This document shows positions 39,311-48,015 of a stretch of 64,000 bases of DNA, one piece after another; the stretch's first letter is position 1, and every line of letters starts with the position of its first letter. Position numbers and translations under genes: made by a program. The stretch is from RGIG6307 sp964424345 (GTDB lineage: Bacteria > Bacillota > Clostridia > Lachnospirales > Lachnospiraceae): NCBI GenBank assembly GCA_964424345.1, contig CAYRIK010000002.1, positions 31,667 through 95,666 on the forward strand, given 5' to 3'. Under the pieces are notes generated by a model. It was not told the origin of the DNA and searched no databases. It was given only the letters and a program-made list of their open reading frames with translations.

Positions 39311-39339
39311 ATAATAGCATAGCCAAGTAAAATTGTCTA
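39311..39339 (-). promoter_or_regulatory. Promoter of tRNA-Arg
   Basis: On the minus strand, TAGACA (39334-39339), 17-nt spacer, TATTAT (39311-39316), about 40 nt upstream of the tRNA. Confidence 0.75.
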
Positions 39340-39359
39340 GTATTTATTTTAGACTGACA

Positions 39360-40271
39360 TTACTGCTGTATATGCAAAACAATCGTAAGTTCTTTTCTCT
39401 CTTGTGCGTAATAATATACATAATCAGATAGTATTTCTTCATCCAACACTTCTGTACGATTCACTTCTTTTACCATATTTTGCAAATAAGCTCGATTATT
39501 ACAAACAGATACCGGTACTAAAATCCATTCATGGATAGATGCCGGTAAAAGATAGAAATTTTCCTGAATCTTATTCGCTGCATATTCTAACACTTCCGGA
39601 TAATATACAAAGATTGTTCCATGCTGTTTTTCCTGACTTGTAAGGACGTATATTTGTTTTTCTGTTTCTAAATCGTAATCGCTTTCTGAAATTCCAAACG
39701 CTTCTGCCAATTCAGACATTGGAATAAGCAGCAATGTTTTTTGCAGTCTTGTACGTTCTAAGGCATTTTGAAGCATTTGCTCAGCTGTTATATTCCACGC
39801 ATCCAAAAATGTATTTCTCACAAGAATACTGCCTTTATAGGTATCTGAATGTGCCACTTCAAAATATGCTACGATTGCAAAATCCAAAAACGGAATATAT
39901 GGAACATCTTTTAAAAGCTGTTCGTTTTTCTCACGGTGAATCAATTTACAGTAAATATCTGATTTCGCCTTTTCGTAATCCCATATACGGTCTACCCCGC
40001 CTGTAATTTCTTCTACTCGTTGTATTTCTTCTAAAAAGCAGTCCAATATTTCTTTGGTCAAGTTTTCTATTTGCTCGCCTTTTTGAAAACTTACATAAAA
40101 TGGCTCTAAGTAAATAGTCGGACAAGCCTGTAGATTTTCCTGCCAAAATGTAATGCCATAACGAATACATCCGTTGAGCTTTTGTACTTCTACAAGTTTT
40201 GCACTTGTGCCTTCTGGCATTTGTTCTAAAAGTGCTGTAATAATTTCTTCCCTAAATTCCTGATAATTCAT
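39360..40271 (-). CDS. DUF5688-family protein
   Basis: This 303-residue protein has the layout of DUF5688, a family I associate with Lachnospiraceae and often found in many copies: an N-terminal alpha-beta region recognising LEPFYVSFQKGE, the VPYIPFLDFAIVAYFEV segment and a C-terminal NKIQENFYLLPASIHEWILVP. No catalytic motif is visible and the function is unknown. It has no signal or membrane segment. The upstream 100 nt contain repeated GTATCTAG words but no clear promoter. Confidence 0.75.
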   Translation of the reverse strand: MNYQEFREEIITALLEQMPEGTSAKLVEVQKLNGCIRYGITFWQENLQACPTIYLEPFYVSFQKGEQIENLTKEILDCFLEEIQRVEEITGGVDRIWDYEKAKSDIYCKLIHREKNEQLLKDVPYIPFLDFAIVAYFEVAHSDTYKGSILVRNTFLDAWNITAEQMLQNALERTRLQKTLLLIPMSELAEAFGISESDYDLETEKQIYVLTSQEKQHGTIFVYYPEVLEYAANKIQENFYLLPASIHEWILVPVSVCNNRAYLQNMVKEVNRTEVLDEEILSDYVYYYAQERKELTIVLHIQQ

Positions 40272-40370
40272 ATATGTTCCTTTCTAGTATCTAGCTTGCG
40301 ATACTTGTAAAACACATATGTATCTAGTTGGAGCTGTTATATCTTAAAATCCATAATAAATATAAATAAC

Positions 40371-40405
40371 GAAAAAACACCACGCAGAAATTTTCTGCAT
40401 GGTGT
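40371..40405 (-). terminator. Terminator downstream of efp
   Basis: On the minus strand ACACCATGCAGAAA pairs with TTTCTGCGTGGTGT (40377-40405, one mismatch) and is followed by six T. Confidence 0.88.
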
Positions 40406-40436
40406 CATCTTTCGTAAGTGTATTGAATCTATTCAA

Positions 40437-40994
40437 TTATACTCTTGATAAGTATTCGCCTGTACGAGTATCAATCTTGATTACATCGCCGATTTCAACG
40501 AATAATGGAACGTATACAGTAGCGCCTGTTTCAACAATAGCTGGCTTTGTAGCACCTGTAGCTGTATCACCCTTGAAACCTGGTTCTGTTTCTGTGATAG
40601 CTAACTCTACGAATGTAGGTGGTTCTACTGCAAATACATTGCCGTTGTGAGAGCAAACCTTACAAATTTCGTTTTCTTTAACGAACTTTAATGCATCGCC
40701 GATAGCATCTGCACTTAAAGCGATCTGATCGTAAGTTTCTACATCCATGAAGTTGTATAACTCGCCATCAGCGAATAAGTACTGCATATCTTTTCTATCA
40801 ATACGTGCCTGTGGACATTTTTCAGTTGGTCTGAATGTTTTTTCAACTACACCACCACTAATAATGTTTTTTAATTTAGTTCTAACGAATGCTGCACCTT
40901 TACCTGGTTTTACATGCTGAAATTCAATGATCTGGTAAATGCTGTTTTCATATTCGATAGTAACACCATTTCTGAAATCACCTGCAGAAATCAT
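40437..40994 (-). CDS. efp: Elongation factor P
   Basis: This 185-residue protein has three beta-barrel domains. The N-terminal KOW-like part has FQHVKPGKGAAFVRTKLKN with the modifiable Lys in the KPGKGAA loop, and the C-terminus ends IDTRTGEYLSRV, the EF-P signature. It rescues ribosomes stalled at polyproline. Its SD AGGAGG is 7 nt upstream. It has its own promoter and terminator, so it is separate from the aro genes upstream. Confidence 0.96.
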   Translation of the reverse strand: MISAGDFRNGVTIEYENSIYQIIEFQHVKPGKGAAFVRTKLKNIISGGVVEKTFRPTEKCPQARIDRKDMQYLFADGELYNFMDVETYDQIALSADAIGDALKFVKENEICKVCSHNGNVFAVEPPTFVELAITETEPGFKGDTATGATKPAIVETGATVYVPLFVEIGDVIKIDTRTGEYLSRV

Positions 40995-41031
40995 AAATAA
41001 TCCTCCTAAAATGAAACGATATTCTTAAACT

Positions 41032-41060
41032 AGTGTACACGATTTAAAGGACTTTTTCAA
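41032..41060 (-). promoter_or_regulatory. Promoter of efp
   Basis: On the minus strand, TTGAAA (41055-41060), 17-nt spacer, TACACT (41032-41037). Confidence 0.75.
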
Positions 41061-41125
41061 CTATTTTTTTCATATACTGCGAAATTTATACTTTCTAGGT
41101 ATATAAACTGCCCTCTGCAACTATA

Positions 41126-41563
41126 TTATTTATGCATTTGTTCCAAACAATAGTCAATCGCGTCTAAATAACCTTGTAAACCTCTTCCATAAATCTGATA
41201 ATCACACACTTCTTTTGTTACAGAAACCTGTCGAAACGGTTCTCTTTTTGTAATATCAGAAATATGTATCTCTACTTTTGGTACCGTAATACTTGCAAGT
41301 GCATCACGAATCGCATAACTGTAATGTGTATATGCTCCTGGATTGATTACAATAGCTTGTGTACCATCAAAATAAGAGGCTTGAATACGGTCTATGATTC
41401 CGCCCTCATGGTTACTTTGAAATACTTCGATATCACTTTTTGTTTCTTCTGCTTTTTGAGCAATCAGGTTTTTTAAGTATTCATAGTCTTGTGTTCCATA
41501 TACACTTTTTTCACGAATCCCTAAAAAATTCAGATTAGGCCCATTAATTACTAGTATTTTCAT
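41126..41563 (-). CDS. aroQ: Type II 3-dehydroquinate dehydratase
   Basis: This 145-residue flavodoxin-fold enzyme has GPNLNFLGIREKSVYG with the catalytic Tyr22, FQSNHEGGIIDRIQ, the NPGAYTHYSYAIRDAL motif and VEIHISD. It converts 3-dehydroquinate to 3-dehydroshikimate as a dodecamer. It overlaps aroK by 20 nt and ends the yqeG-aroE-aroK-aroQ run. Confidence 0.95.
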   Translation of the reverse strand: MKILVINGPNLNFLGIREKSVYGTQDYEYLKNLIAQKAEETKSDIEVFQSNHEGGIIDRIQASYFDGTQAIVINPGAYTHYSYAIRDALASITVPKVEIHISDITKREPFRQVSVTKEVCDYQIYGRGLQGYLDAIDYCLEQMHK

Positions 41564-42071
41564 AGTCTGTCACCGCCTTTGCAACTTCCTGCACTACTTG
41601 CTTGATATGTTTTCCATCTACTTCTATTACAATGTCTGCAATACTTTCGTAAATCGGTCCTCTTTCTTTTAACATCTCCTCGATGCGTGCTTGTGGATTT
41701 TCGCATTGCAGCAATGGTCTTCTTGTATCATGCTTGACTCTGGAATAGATTGTCTCAGGACTTGCTTTTAAATATACAACAATTCCTGTTTCTTTTATAA
41801 TGGCTCTGTTTTCCTCTCTGATTGGCGTTCCGCCGCCAAGAGAAACGATTCTGCTGCCTAATTCTTTAGAAAGACTGCGTAAACACTCGGTTTCTTTTAA
41901 ACGGAAATAGGCTTCTCCTTTTTGGGCAAACATCTCAGAAATACTCATATGTTCTCTTTGTTCGATCAATTGATCTGTGTCAAGCAGACATCTTTTTAAT
42001 TTGTAACTTAATCTATAGCCTACGGTTGATTTTCCACAGCCCATAAATCCAATCAGTATCACATGTGTCAT
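41544..42071 (-). CDS. aroK: Shikimate kinase
   Basis: This 175-residue P-loop kinase has Walker A GFMGCGKST (8-16), the shikimate-binding DTDQLIE and SLGGGTPIR, and a LID arginine in RRPLL. It phosphorylates shikimate at the 3-OH. Its ATG overlaps the aroE stop (TAATG), consistent with coupled translation. Confidence 0.95.
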   Translation of the reverse strand: MTHVILIGFMGCGKSTVGYRLSYKLKRCLLDTDQLIEQREHMSISEMFAQKGEAYFRLKETECLRSLSKELGSRIVSLGGGTPIREENRAIIKETGIVVYLKASPETIYSRVKHDTRRPLLQCENPQARIEEMLKERGPIYESIADIVIEVDGKHIKQVVQEVAKAVTDYENTSN

Positions 42072-42940
42072 TATAATCCTAACGCCTTTCTCATTTCGAT
42101 AAGAATCTGCTGTGCTGCTTCTTCCGATACAGAAATATCATTCCATAACTCATAAGCTATAATGCCTTGATATAACAGCATCTTTAATCCATTGAATGCC
42201 TGTCCGCCATGTGCTTTGACCAATGACATAAACTTTGTTTCGTATGGATTATAGATTACATCATATCCTGTATGTACTAACTCATAAAATGCTTCATCAG
42301 ATATGACAGTATCTTCTACGTTTGGATATAAACCAACACTTGTTGCCTGAATACATAAATATCGCTTTCCTTTCAGCAATGGGTACTGTGTCAATTCCAA
42401 CGCTTTTACGAACTCTCTTCCTGCTAATGCATTTACTTCTGATTCAATATTTTGAGCTTTAGAAAGTGTTCTGTTTAATATATGAACGCTTTTTGCTTTT
42501 TTCTCTAAGGCAAGGATTGCCACACTTCTTGCCGCACCGCCAGCTCCTAATATAATCACATCTTCGTTTTCCATAGAAACGCCATCACTGACCATTCCTC
42601 TATACAAGCCTGGAATATCTGTATTATATGCCTTAAAACCACCCTCAATTGGAACTAATGTATTGACTGCTCCAATACGGCTTGCAAATTCGTCTACTTC
42701 TTTTACGTATTTTAACACTTCACTCTTATAAGGTACTGTCACATTGATACCGCCAAATCCAAGTGCATTTGCACCTCGAACGGCACCTTCCACATCTTGT
42801 TCTACTCTAAATGGAAGATAAACAAGATTGTGACCATACATCTCGGCCAAGTTATTATGAATCAGCGGAGAGAGCGTATGCTCTACTGGATTTCCGATCA
42901 GTCCTAATGTTTTTGTATGTCCGTTAATCGCTACCCCCAC
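42071..42940 (-). CDS. aroE: Shikimate dehydrogenase
   Basis: The 289-residue protein has the shikimate-binding N-terminal part (GNPVEHTLSPLIHN and VTVPYKSEVL with the catalytic Lys) and an NADP Rossmann domain (ILGAGGAARSVAILALEK). It reduces 3-dehydroshikimate to shikimate. The start GTG at 42940 is chosen because GGAG lies 10 nt upstream and this fits the overlap with yqeG (17 nt). The frame is open to 42976 but without an SD. Confidence 0.92.
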   Translation of the reverse strand: MGVAINGHTKTLGLIGNPVEHTLSPLIHNNLAEMYGHNLVYLPFRVEQDVEGAVRGANALGFGGINVTVPYKSEVLKYVKEVDEFASRIGAVNTLVPIEGGFKAYNTDIPGLYRGMVSDGVSMENEDVIILGAGGAARSVAILALEKKAKSVHILNRTLSKAQNIESEVNALAGREFVKALELTQYPLLKGKRYLCIQATSVGLYPNVEDTVISDEAFYELVHTGYDVIYNPYETKFMSLVKAHGGQAFNGLKMLLYQGIIAYELWNDISVSEEAAQQILIEMRKALGL

Positions 42941-43442
42941 GTCGCTCACACTCCTTTTTATAAAAATAAAGTACAATGCGTTCTAAATAACGCTTTAATA
43001 CAATCTGAATTTCTTCTTTTGGATGAATTGGCTGCAGTAAAATACTGTAAATGCCGCAGCGTTTTGCTCCCCACACATCTGTAAAAAGCTGGTCTCCGAC
43101 AAACAGCGTATTACTTGCATCAGAATGCATTTGCTGCATACAATGCATATAAGATGCCTTAGCTGGTTTATTTGCCTTGTATACATATCCAATATCACCT
43201 ACTGCTTCTGCAAAACTCTTTACGCGTGGTTCTTTGTTGTTCGACATCACCATCGTCTCATATCCCATTTCATGCAATCGTTTAAAAAATGCAATGATTT
43301 CTGGTGTTGCTGGTGCTCCATGAGGAACTAATGTATTATCGATATCAAAAATTATTGCCTTATAACCCTTTTGTCTAAATGAATGAAAATCAATCGCATA
43401 CACATTCTTCATGTACGCACTCGGAAAAAACATACGAAACAT
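42924..43442 (-). CDS. YqeG-family HAD phosphatase
   Basis: This 172-residue HAD-IIIA phosphatase has the nucleophile motif IFDIDNTLVPHG, MVMSNNKEPRV as motif II, and FVGDQLFTDVWGAKRCG as the acid motif. YqeG homologues are linked to phosphatidylglycerophosphate phosphatase activity (GEP4/PGP relatives) but the substrate is not settled. It precedes and overlaps aroE and follows nrdR by 14 nt. Confidence 0.9.
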   Translation of the reverse strand: MFRMFFPSAYMKNVYAIDFHSFRQKGYKAIIFDIDNTLVPHGAPATPEIIAFFKRLHEMGYETMVMSNNKEPRVKSFAEAVGDIGYVYKANKPAKASYMHCMQQMHSDASNTLFVGDQLFTDVWGAKRCGIYSILLQPIHPKEEIQIVLKRYLERIVLYFYKKECERRGGSD

Positions 43443-43456
43443 AAAACCCTCGATAA

Positions 43457-43909
43457 TTACTTATTTAAGACACTTTTTAATTCTTCCATAAAAGTGTCTG
43501 CATCTTTAAATTCTCTATATACAGAAGCAAATCTGACATAAGCAACCGCATCTAATAATTTTAACTGCTCCATGATCAACTCTCCTACATAAGAAGACTC
43601 TACTTCACTTTTCTCCAAAGCAAAAATACTATTTTCTACATTATTAACAGCATCTGCCATCTTTTCTGAACTGATTGGACGCTTATGACACGCTCTCATA
43701 ATGCCTTTTTCAATCTTAGAACGATTATATACTTCTCTGCTGCGGTCTTTTTTTATGATCATAACCGGAAGTGTTTCCACTTTTTCATAAGTGGTAAATC
43801 TCTTGCCACATTCTTCACACATACGTCTTCTGCGAATGGAATTACTTTCCTCGGATGGTCTGGAATCAATTACTTTTGTATTTTCATATCCACAAAATGG
43901 ACATTTCAT
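43457..43909 (-). CDS. nrdR: Transcriptional repressor NrdR
   Basis: This 150-residue repressor has a zinc ribbon (Cys3, Cys6, Cys31, Cys34: CPFCG ... CEECG) and an ATP-cone from ~45 (PVMIIKKDRSREVYNRSKIEKGI). NrdR senses ATP/dATP and represses ribonucleotide reductase genes. It sits between ymxH and yqeG; the ymxH-nrdR pairing beside sigG is a common clostridial order. Confidence 0.95.
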   Translation of the reverse strand: MKCPFCGYENTKVIDSRPSEESNSIRRRRMCEECGKRFTTYEKVETLPVMIIKKDRSREVYNRSKIEKGIMRACHKRPISSEKMADAVNNVENSIFALEKSEVESSYVGELIMEQLKLLDAVAYVRFASVYREFKDADTFMEELKSVLNK

Positions 43910-43974
43910 AATAGGAGCACCTCCTTGTTAAAAACCGAATGTTCTTTACTTCTGCATTTATTCTAGCAAAATAC

Positions 43975-44208
43975 TTATTTCACGTCAACCAGAATAATAT
44001 CCGGCCCAATCTGCTTAATATCTTTAAAACAAATAATATAATCCGGCTCTGTTGGTAAAAATCCTGCAAATCTTCCACAAACAGATGGAATGATTATTTT
44101 TTCTATACAACCGGTACAAGGATTAAATTCCATGTCATGTACCCTTCCTAATTTTTTACAATCTCGAATATTAATAACTTCTTTACACTTTAATTCCGAA
44201 AAAAGCAT
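43975..44208 (-). CDS. ymxH: YlmC/YmxH-family PRC-barrel sporulation protein
   Basis: This 77-residue protein is a PRC-barrel: FSELKCKEVINIRDCKKLGRV at the start and DIKQIGPDIILVDVK at the end. The family is found in endospore formers, typically next to sigG or nrdR, with no known reaction. It is divergent from sigG. SD AAAGGA is 6 nt upstream. Confidence 0.88.
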   Translation of the reverse strand: MLFSELKCKEVINIRDCKKLGRVHDMEFNPCTGCIEKIIIPSVCGRFAGFLPTEPDYIICFKDIKQIGPDIILVDVK

Positions 44209-44252
44209 AGTATTTCCTTTTGCATTTCTTATTTTTATTTTATGTCATATCG

Positions 44253-44282
44253 GAATAAATTTTTCTTCTTTTGTTCATACTA
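44253..44282 (+). promoter_or_regulatory. Forespore-type (SigF/SigG) promoter of sigG
   Basis: GAATA (44253-44257), 18-nt spacer, CATACTA (44276-44282), 30 nt upstream of the ATG. This matches the GNATR / CATNNTA consensus of SigF and SigG and fits autoregulation in the forespore. Confidence 0.75.
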
Positions 44283-44311
44283 TCTAACACCTACACATTG
44301 GAGGTTTTTTT

Positions 44312-45082
44312 ATGGGAAAAGTAGAAATATGTGGTGTAAATACATCCAAGCTTCCACTCTTAAAAGAAGAAGAAAAAAATATACTATTCGAAAAAATTGC
44401 CAATGGTGATCTATCTGCAAGAGAACAATATATTAAAGGAAATTTAAGACTTGTATTAAGTGTCATCAAACGTTTTAGTCAGAGTGATGAAAATGTAGAT
44501 GATTTGTTTCAGATTGGATGTGTCGGTCTAATCAAGGCTATTGATAATTTTGACCGAACACTTGGTGTAAAATTCAGCACCTATGCAGTTCCTATGATTA
44601 TAGGAGAAATCAGAAGATATTTAAGAGACGGCGGCAGTATTCGTGTCAGTCGTTCCTTAAAAGATACCGCTTATAAAGCACTGCAAGTAAAAGAAGCGAT
44701 GCTCAAAGCAAACCAAAAAGAACCTACTTTAGAAGAAATTTCTGCAGAAATTGGAATTGCACGAGAAGATATCGTATATGCTTTAGATGCCATCCAAAGT
44801 CCAATGAGCCTTTACGAACCAATTTACACAGATGGTGGAGATACGCTTTATGTCATGGATCAGATTAGCGACAAAAAAAATAAAGAAGAATTTTGGGTAG
44901 AACAAATCTCTTTAAAAGAAGCATTGACCCATTTACAAGACAGAGAAAAAGAAATCATTACGTTACGTTTTTTTGAAGGAAAGACTCAGATGGAAGTTGC
45001 AGATATGATTGGAATTTCTCAAGCTCAAGTCTCCCGATTAGAAAAAAATGCACTCAAAACAATGCGTCATTATCTTTCTTAA
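44312..45082 (+). CDS. sigG: Late forespore sigma factor SigG
   Basis: This 256-residue factor starts with the SigG-specific segment VEICGVNTSKLPLL, which also distinguishes it from SigF. It contains region 2 (DLFQIGCVGLIKAIDNFD, FSTYAVPMIIGEIRRYLRD), region 3 (SRSLKDTAYKAL) and region 4 (MADMIGISQAQVSRLEKNAL-type). It directs late forespore genes, including spoVA. SD TTGGAGGTT lies 7 nt upstream. Confidence 0.95.
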   Translation: MGKVEICGVNTSKLPLLKEEEKNILFEKIANGDLSAREQYIKGNLRLVLSVIKRFSQSDENVDDLFQIGCVGLIKAIDNFDRTLGVKFSTYAVPMIIGEIRRYLRDGGSIRVSRSLKDTAYKALQVKEAMLKANQKEPTLEEISAEIGIAREDIVYALDAIQSPMSLYEPIYTDGGDTLYVMDQISDKKNKEEFWVEQISLKEALTHLQDREKEIITLRFFEGKTQMEVADMIGISQAQVSRLEKNALKTMRHYLS

Positions 45083-45163
45083 GTAACTGCCATCTTAATG
45101 AGTGATGTTTTCTTTTCAATTATTATAAAATACCATTCCGCTTATCCTTATCCAAATGCAATT

Positions 45164-45196
45164 AAGGGTGGAAAACTTCCTTTGGCATCCACCCTT
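45164..45196. other. Hairpin downstream of sigG
   Basis: AAGGGTGGA (45164-45172) and TCCACCCTT (45188-45196) form a 9-bp stem with a 15-nt loop. It lies between the convergent ends of sigG and a glycosyltransferase gene, without a T-run on either side. It may act as a weak terminator or protect the 3' end. Confidence 0.5.
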
Positions 45197-45248
45197 ACAT
45201 AACTTATCACATGCAAAACCTAAACTGTTTTCTAAAAACATCATTTCT

Positions 45249-46247
45249 TTATTTACTCTGTTTATGCTTTGCTTTCTTTTTCTGTTTTTTGGACTTTTTC
45301 TTTTTGGCTGGTTTAGAAACAACCTCAGGCTTTCCCATTTTACGCATCGTCTGTTCTATTGTATCTCCAATGATATCCTTCATTGTTTCTACAACTTTTT
45401 CACGATTCATATCTTCTTTTTTAATGCCTTCGATCATTTTAATTTCTTTATTTTTATCTCTTGCAAAATCAATGTAAAAACTGCGAATGCGAAGTTTATG
45501 TTCCTCATACAAATCTAAACTTTCATACAATGCTTTATACTGTTCAAAAAGCATATTTCTCACACGCAGATTATCGATCATATCGGTTCTGCTCTGTGCA
45601 AGACTTCCTTTTGTAAGTACATAATAATACAATGCTTTTTCCAAAACATACACATGTTTTACATATTGAAGATATTCTAAATTAAAACGAAGATCCTCAC
45701 ACCAATCAATCTCTATTGGAAAATCCAGCTTGTGTTCTCGTATAATATCCATGCAAAACATTTTATTCCAAAGAACACCATAATAATAATTTGCCGGTGC
45801 CTTCATCATATACAATGCAAACTCTGATCGTTCTATCGCACCTTCCTTTGGAATATGTCCTTTGACCATAATATTATTATCTACAACACGATTGTAATCG
45901 CAAATAACCATTTCACAGCCTTGCATCATACCCTCGACCATTTTTTCAGTAGCATCATTGGTCAGCCAGTCATCTGCATCTACAAACTGTACAAATTCTC
46001 CCTTTGCTAACTGAAGTCCTTGATTTCTTGTATCAGACACACCACTATTTTCTTTTGTGATTACGCGGATTCTTTCATCCAGTTTTGCATATTTTTCCAA
46101 TATAATGTCTGTATGGTCTTTGCTCCCATCATTTAACACAATGATCTCAATATTTTTATATGTTTGTCCTATTAAACTTTTCAGACATCGTTCTATATAC
46201 TTCTCGCCATTATAAACAGGAACAATAATTGAAACAAATGGTATCAT
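45249..46247 (-). CDS. Glycosyltransferase family 2 with lysine-rich tail
   Basis: This 332-residue GT-A enzyme has VSIIVPVYNGEKYIERCLKSL at the start, IIVLNDGSKDHTD, and the DXD-type motif FVDADDW near residue 90. The last ~18 residues are nearly all Lys, Ser and Gln, an odd basic tail. It would transfer a sugar to a surface polymer or lipid. The start at 46247 (MIPFVS) follows AAAAGGAAAAAGAG; a TTG at 46274 is less likely. It is monocistronic. Confidence 0.86.
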   Translation of the reverse strand: MIPFVSIIVPVYNGEKYIERCLKSLIGQTYKNIEIIVLNDGSKDHTDIILEKYAKLDERIRVITKENSGVSDTRNQGLQLAKGEFVQFVDADDWLTNDATEKMVEGMMQGCEMVICDYNRVVDNNIMVKGHIPKEGAIERSEFALYMMKAPANYYYGVLWNKMFCMDIIREHKLDFPIEIDWCEDLRFNLEYLQYVKHVYVLEKALYYYVLTKGSLAQSRTDMIDNLRVRNMLFEQYKALYESLDLYEEHKLRIRSFYIDFARDKNKEIKMIEGIKKEDMNREKVVETMKDIIGDTIEQTMRKMGKPEVVSKPAKKKKSKKQKKKAKHKQSK

Positions 46248-46275
46248 ACTCTTTTTCCTTTTATCAAAAAACAAT

Positions 46276-46309
46276 AAAAGCCTTGAAACGTAATCGTTCC
46301 AAGGCTTTT
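46276..46309 (-). terminator. Terminator downstream of rny
   Basis: AAAAGCCTTG (46276-46285) and CAAGGCTTTT (46300-46309) enclose a loop with further AACG/CGTT pairing. On the minus strand it is followed by TTTTATTGTTTTTT. Confidence 0.85.
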
Positions 46310-46345
46310 GGTACTAAATTATAACTGTACTTGTTATGATTATGA

Positions 46346-47902
46346 CTATTTTGCATAGTCTACTGCACGACTTTCTCTGATCAGATTTACTTTAATCTGT
46401 CCTGGGTATTCCATTTCAGCTTCAATCTTCTTAGATATTTCACGTGCCATTAAGACCATATCTGCATCAGATATCTGCTCTGGTATAACCATAACTCGAA
46501 TCTCTCTGCCTGCCTGAATAGCAAAAGATTTGTCAACACCTTTGAAATTGTTTGTGATTTCTTCTAATTGTTTCAGTCGACTTGTATAAGCCTCTAAAGT
46601 TTCACGTCTTGCACCAGGTCTTGCAGCAGAAATCGTATCTGCAGCCTGTACTAAACAAGCGATAAGTGAAGTTGGTTCTACATCTCCATGGTGAGATTCT
46701 ACTGCATTGACAACAGTTGCGTTCTCTCTGTATTTCTTACAAAGTTCTACACCTAACTGGATATGTGTACCTTCCATTTCACGATCCACAGCCTTACCGA
46801 TATCATGAAGCAAACCTGCACGCTTTGCTAATCTGACATCTAATCCAAGTTCTGCTGCAAGCAGACCGGATAACTGTGCCACTTCGATAGAATGCTTTAA
46901 TGCATTCTGACCATAACTGGTTCTGAATTTCATCTTGCCGAGTAAGCGAACTAATTCTGGATGGATGCCATGTACACCAACTTCAAGAGTTGCTGCCTCA
47001 CCCTCCTCTTTAATCATCACTTCAACATCTCGCTGAGCCTTTTCTACCACCTCTTCGATACGAGCTGGATGAATACGACCATCAACAATCAGTCTTTCAA
47101 GGGCAATCCTTGCTACCTCTCTTCGGATTGGATCAAAACTAGATAAAACAACAGCTTCTGGAGTATCATCAATAATAAGATCTACGCCTGTCATCGTTTC
47201 TAATGTACGAATATTACGTCCTTCACGACCAATGATACGTCCCTTCATTTCATCACTTGGGAGCTGAACTACAGAAATTGTAGTCTCGGAAACATGATCT
47301 GCTGCACACTTCTGAATTGCAGTTACAATGTAATCCTTAGCACGCTTTTCAGCTTCTTCCTTTGCTCTTGCATCCATCTCTTTTATCATAAGAGCGGTTT
47401 CATGTTTTACTTCATCTTCAACAATTTTCAATAAGTACTCTTTTGCCTGGTCGGAGGTAAGACCAGAGATTCTTTCCAGTTCCTGTACTCTTTGCTCACT
47501 TAATCTAGAGATTTCAAGCTTTTCTTTTTCAAGTGCTTCTTCTCTCTCTACTAAGCCTGCCTCTTTCTTTTCGATAGCATCTGATTTTTTATCGATTGTT
47601 TCCTCTTTCTGCTGGATACGTCTTTCATAACGCTGTACTTCTGCTCTGCGCTCTTTGATTTCCTTGTCTATTTCGTTTTTAGTACGAAGAGACTCCTCTT
47701 TGATTTCTAAAGACGCTTCACGTTTTTTTGTTTCAGCAGTTTTGAGAGCTTCATCGATAATTTCTCTAGCTTTTTCCTCTGCGTTACCGATTTTCTTTTC
47801 TGCAACATTTTTGCGGTATAAGTTGGTAAAATAAATGGTAACTGGAACAGCTATAACGAGACATGCCAGAACTATCAGACAAACTACGCTGATAGGTAAC
47901 AT
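46346..47902 (-). CDS. rny: Ribonuclease Y
   Basis: This 518-residue membrane-anchored endoribonuclease has an N-terminal membrane segment (residues 3-25) and a long coiled coil (30-180, rich in Glu/Lys/Arg). A KH domain (GRIIGREGRNIRTLE) and an HD domain (HSIEVAQLSG ... LLHDIGKAVD) follow. It initiates mRNA decay. It has a near-consensus promoter at 47977-48005. Confidence 0.96.
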   Translation of the reverse strand: MLPISVVCLIVLACLVIAVPVTIYFTNLYRKNVAEKKIGNAEEKAREIIDEALKTAETKKREASLEIKEESLRTKNEIDKEIKERRAEVQRYERRIQQKEETIDKKSDAIEKKEAGLVEREEALEKEKLEISRLSEQRVQELERISGLTSDQAKEYLLKIVEDEVKHETALMIKEMDARAKEEAEKRAKDYIVTAIQKCAADHVSETTISVVQLPSDEMKGRIIGREGRNIRTLETMTGVDLIIDDTPEAVVLSSFDPIRREVARIALERLIVDGRIHPARIEEVVEKAQRDVEVMIKEEGEAATLEVGVHGIHPELVRLLGKMKFRTSYGQNALKHSIEVAQLSGLLAAELGLDVRLAKRAGLLHDIGKAVDREMEGTHIQLGVELCKKYRENATVVNAVESHHGDVEPTSLIACLVQAADTISAARPGARRETLEAYTSRLKQLEEITNNFKGVDKSFAIQAGREIRVMVIPEQISDADMVLMAREISKKIEAEMEYPGQIKVNLIRESRAVDYAK

Positions 47903-47976
47903 ACAGGAAGCTCCTCCTTATAAAATTTATGTGTCAATTTTTGTATAAAAATACAAATATCACACACACTCATATA

Positions 47977-48005
47977 ATTGTAATGTAAAAAATGCCTAAT
48001 GTCAA
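47977..48005 (-). promoter_or_regulatory. Promoter of rny
   Basis: On the minus strand, TTGACA (48000-48005), 17-nt spacer, TACAAT (47977-47982), about 75 nt upstream of rny. Confidence 0.85.
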
Positions 48006-48015
48006 GACTAAAACA

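Noticed and set aside
45116..45322. A minus-strand frame with a Cys-rich segment (CDKLCKGGC), like a peptide precursor
   Set aside because: The cysteines come from the hairpin at 45164-45196. The frame overlaps the end of the glycosyltransferase gene and has no good SD, so I do not trust it.
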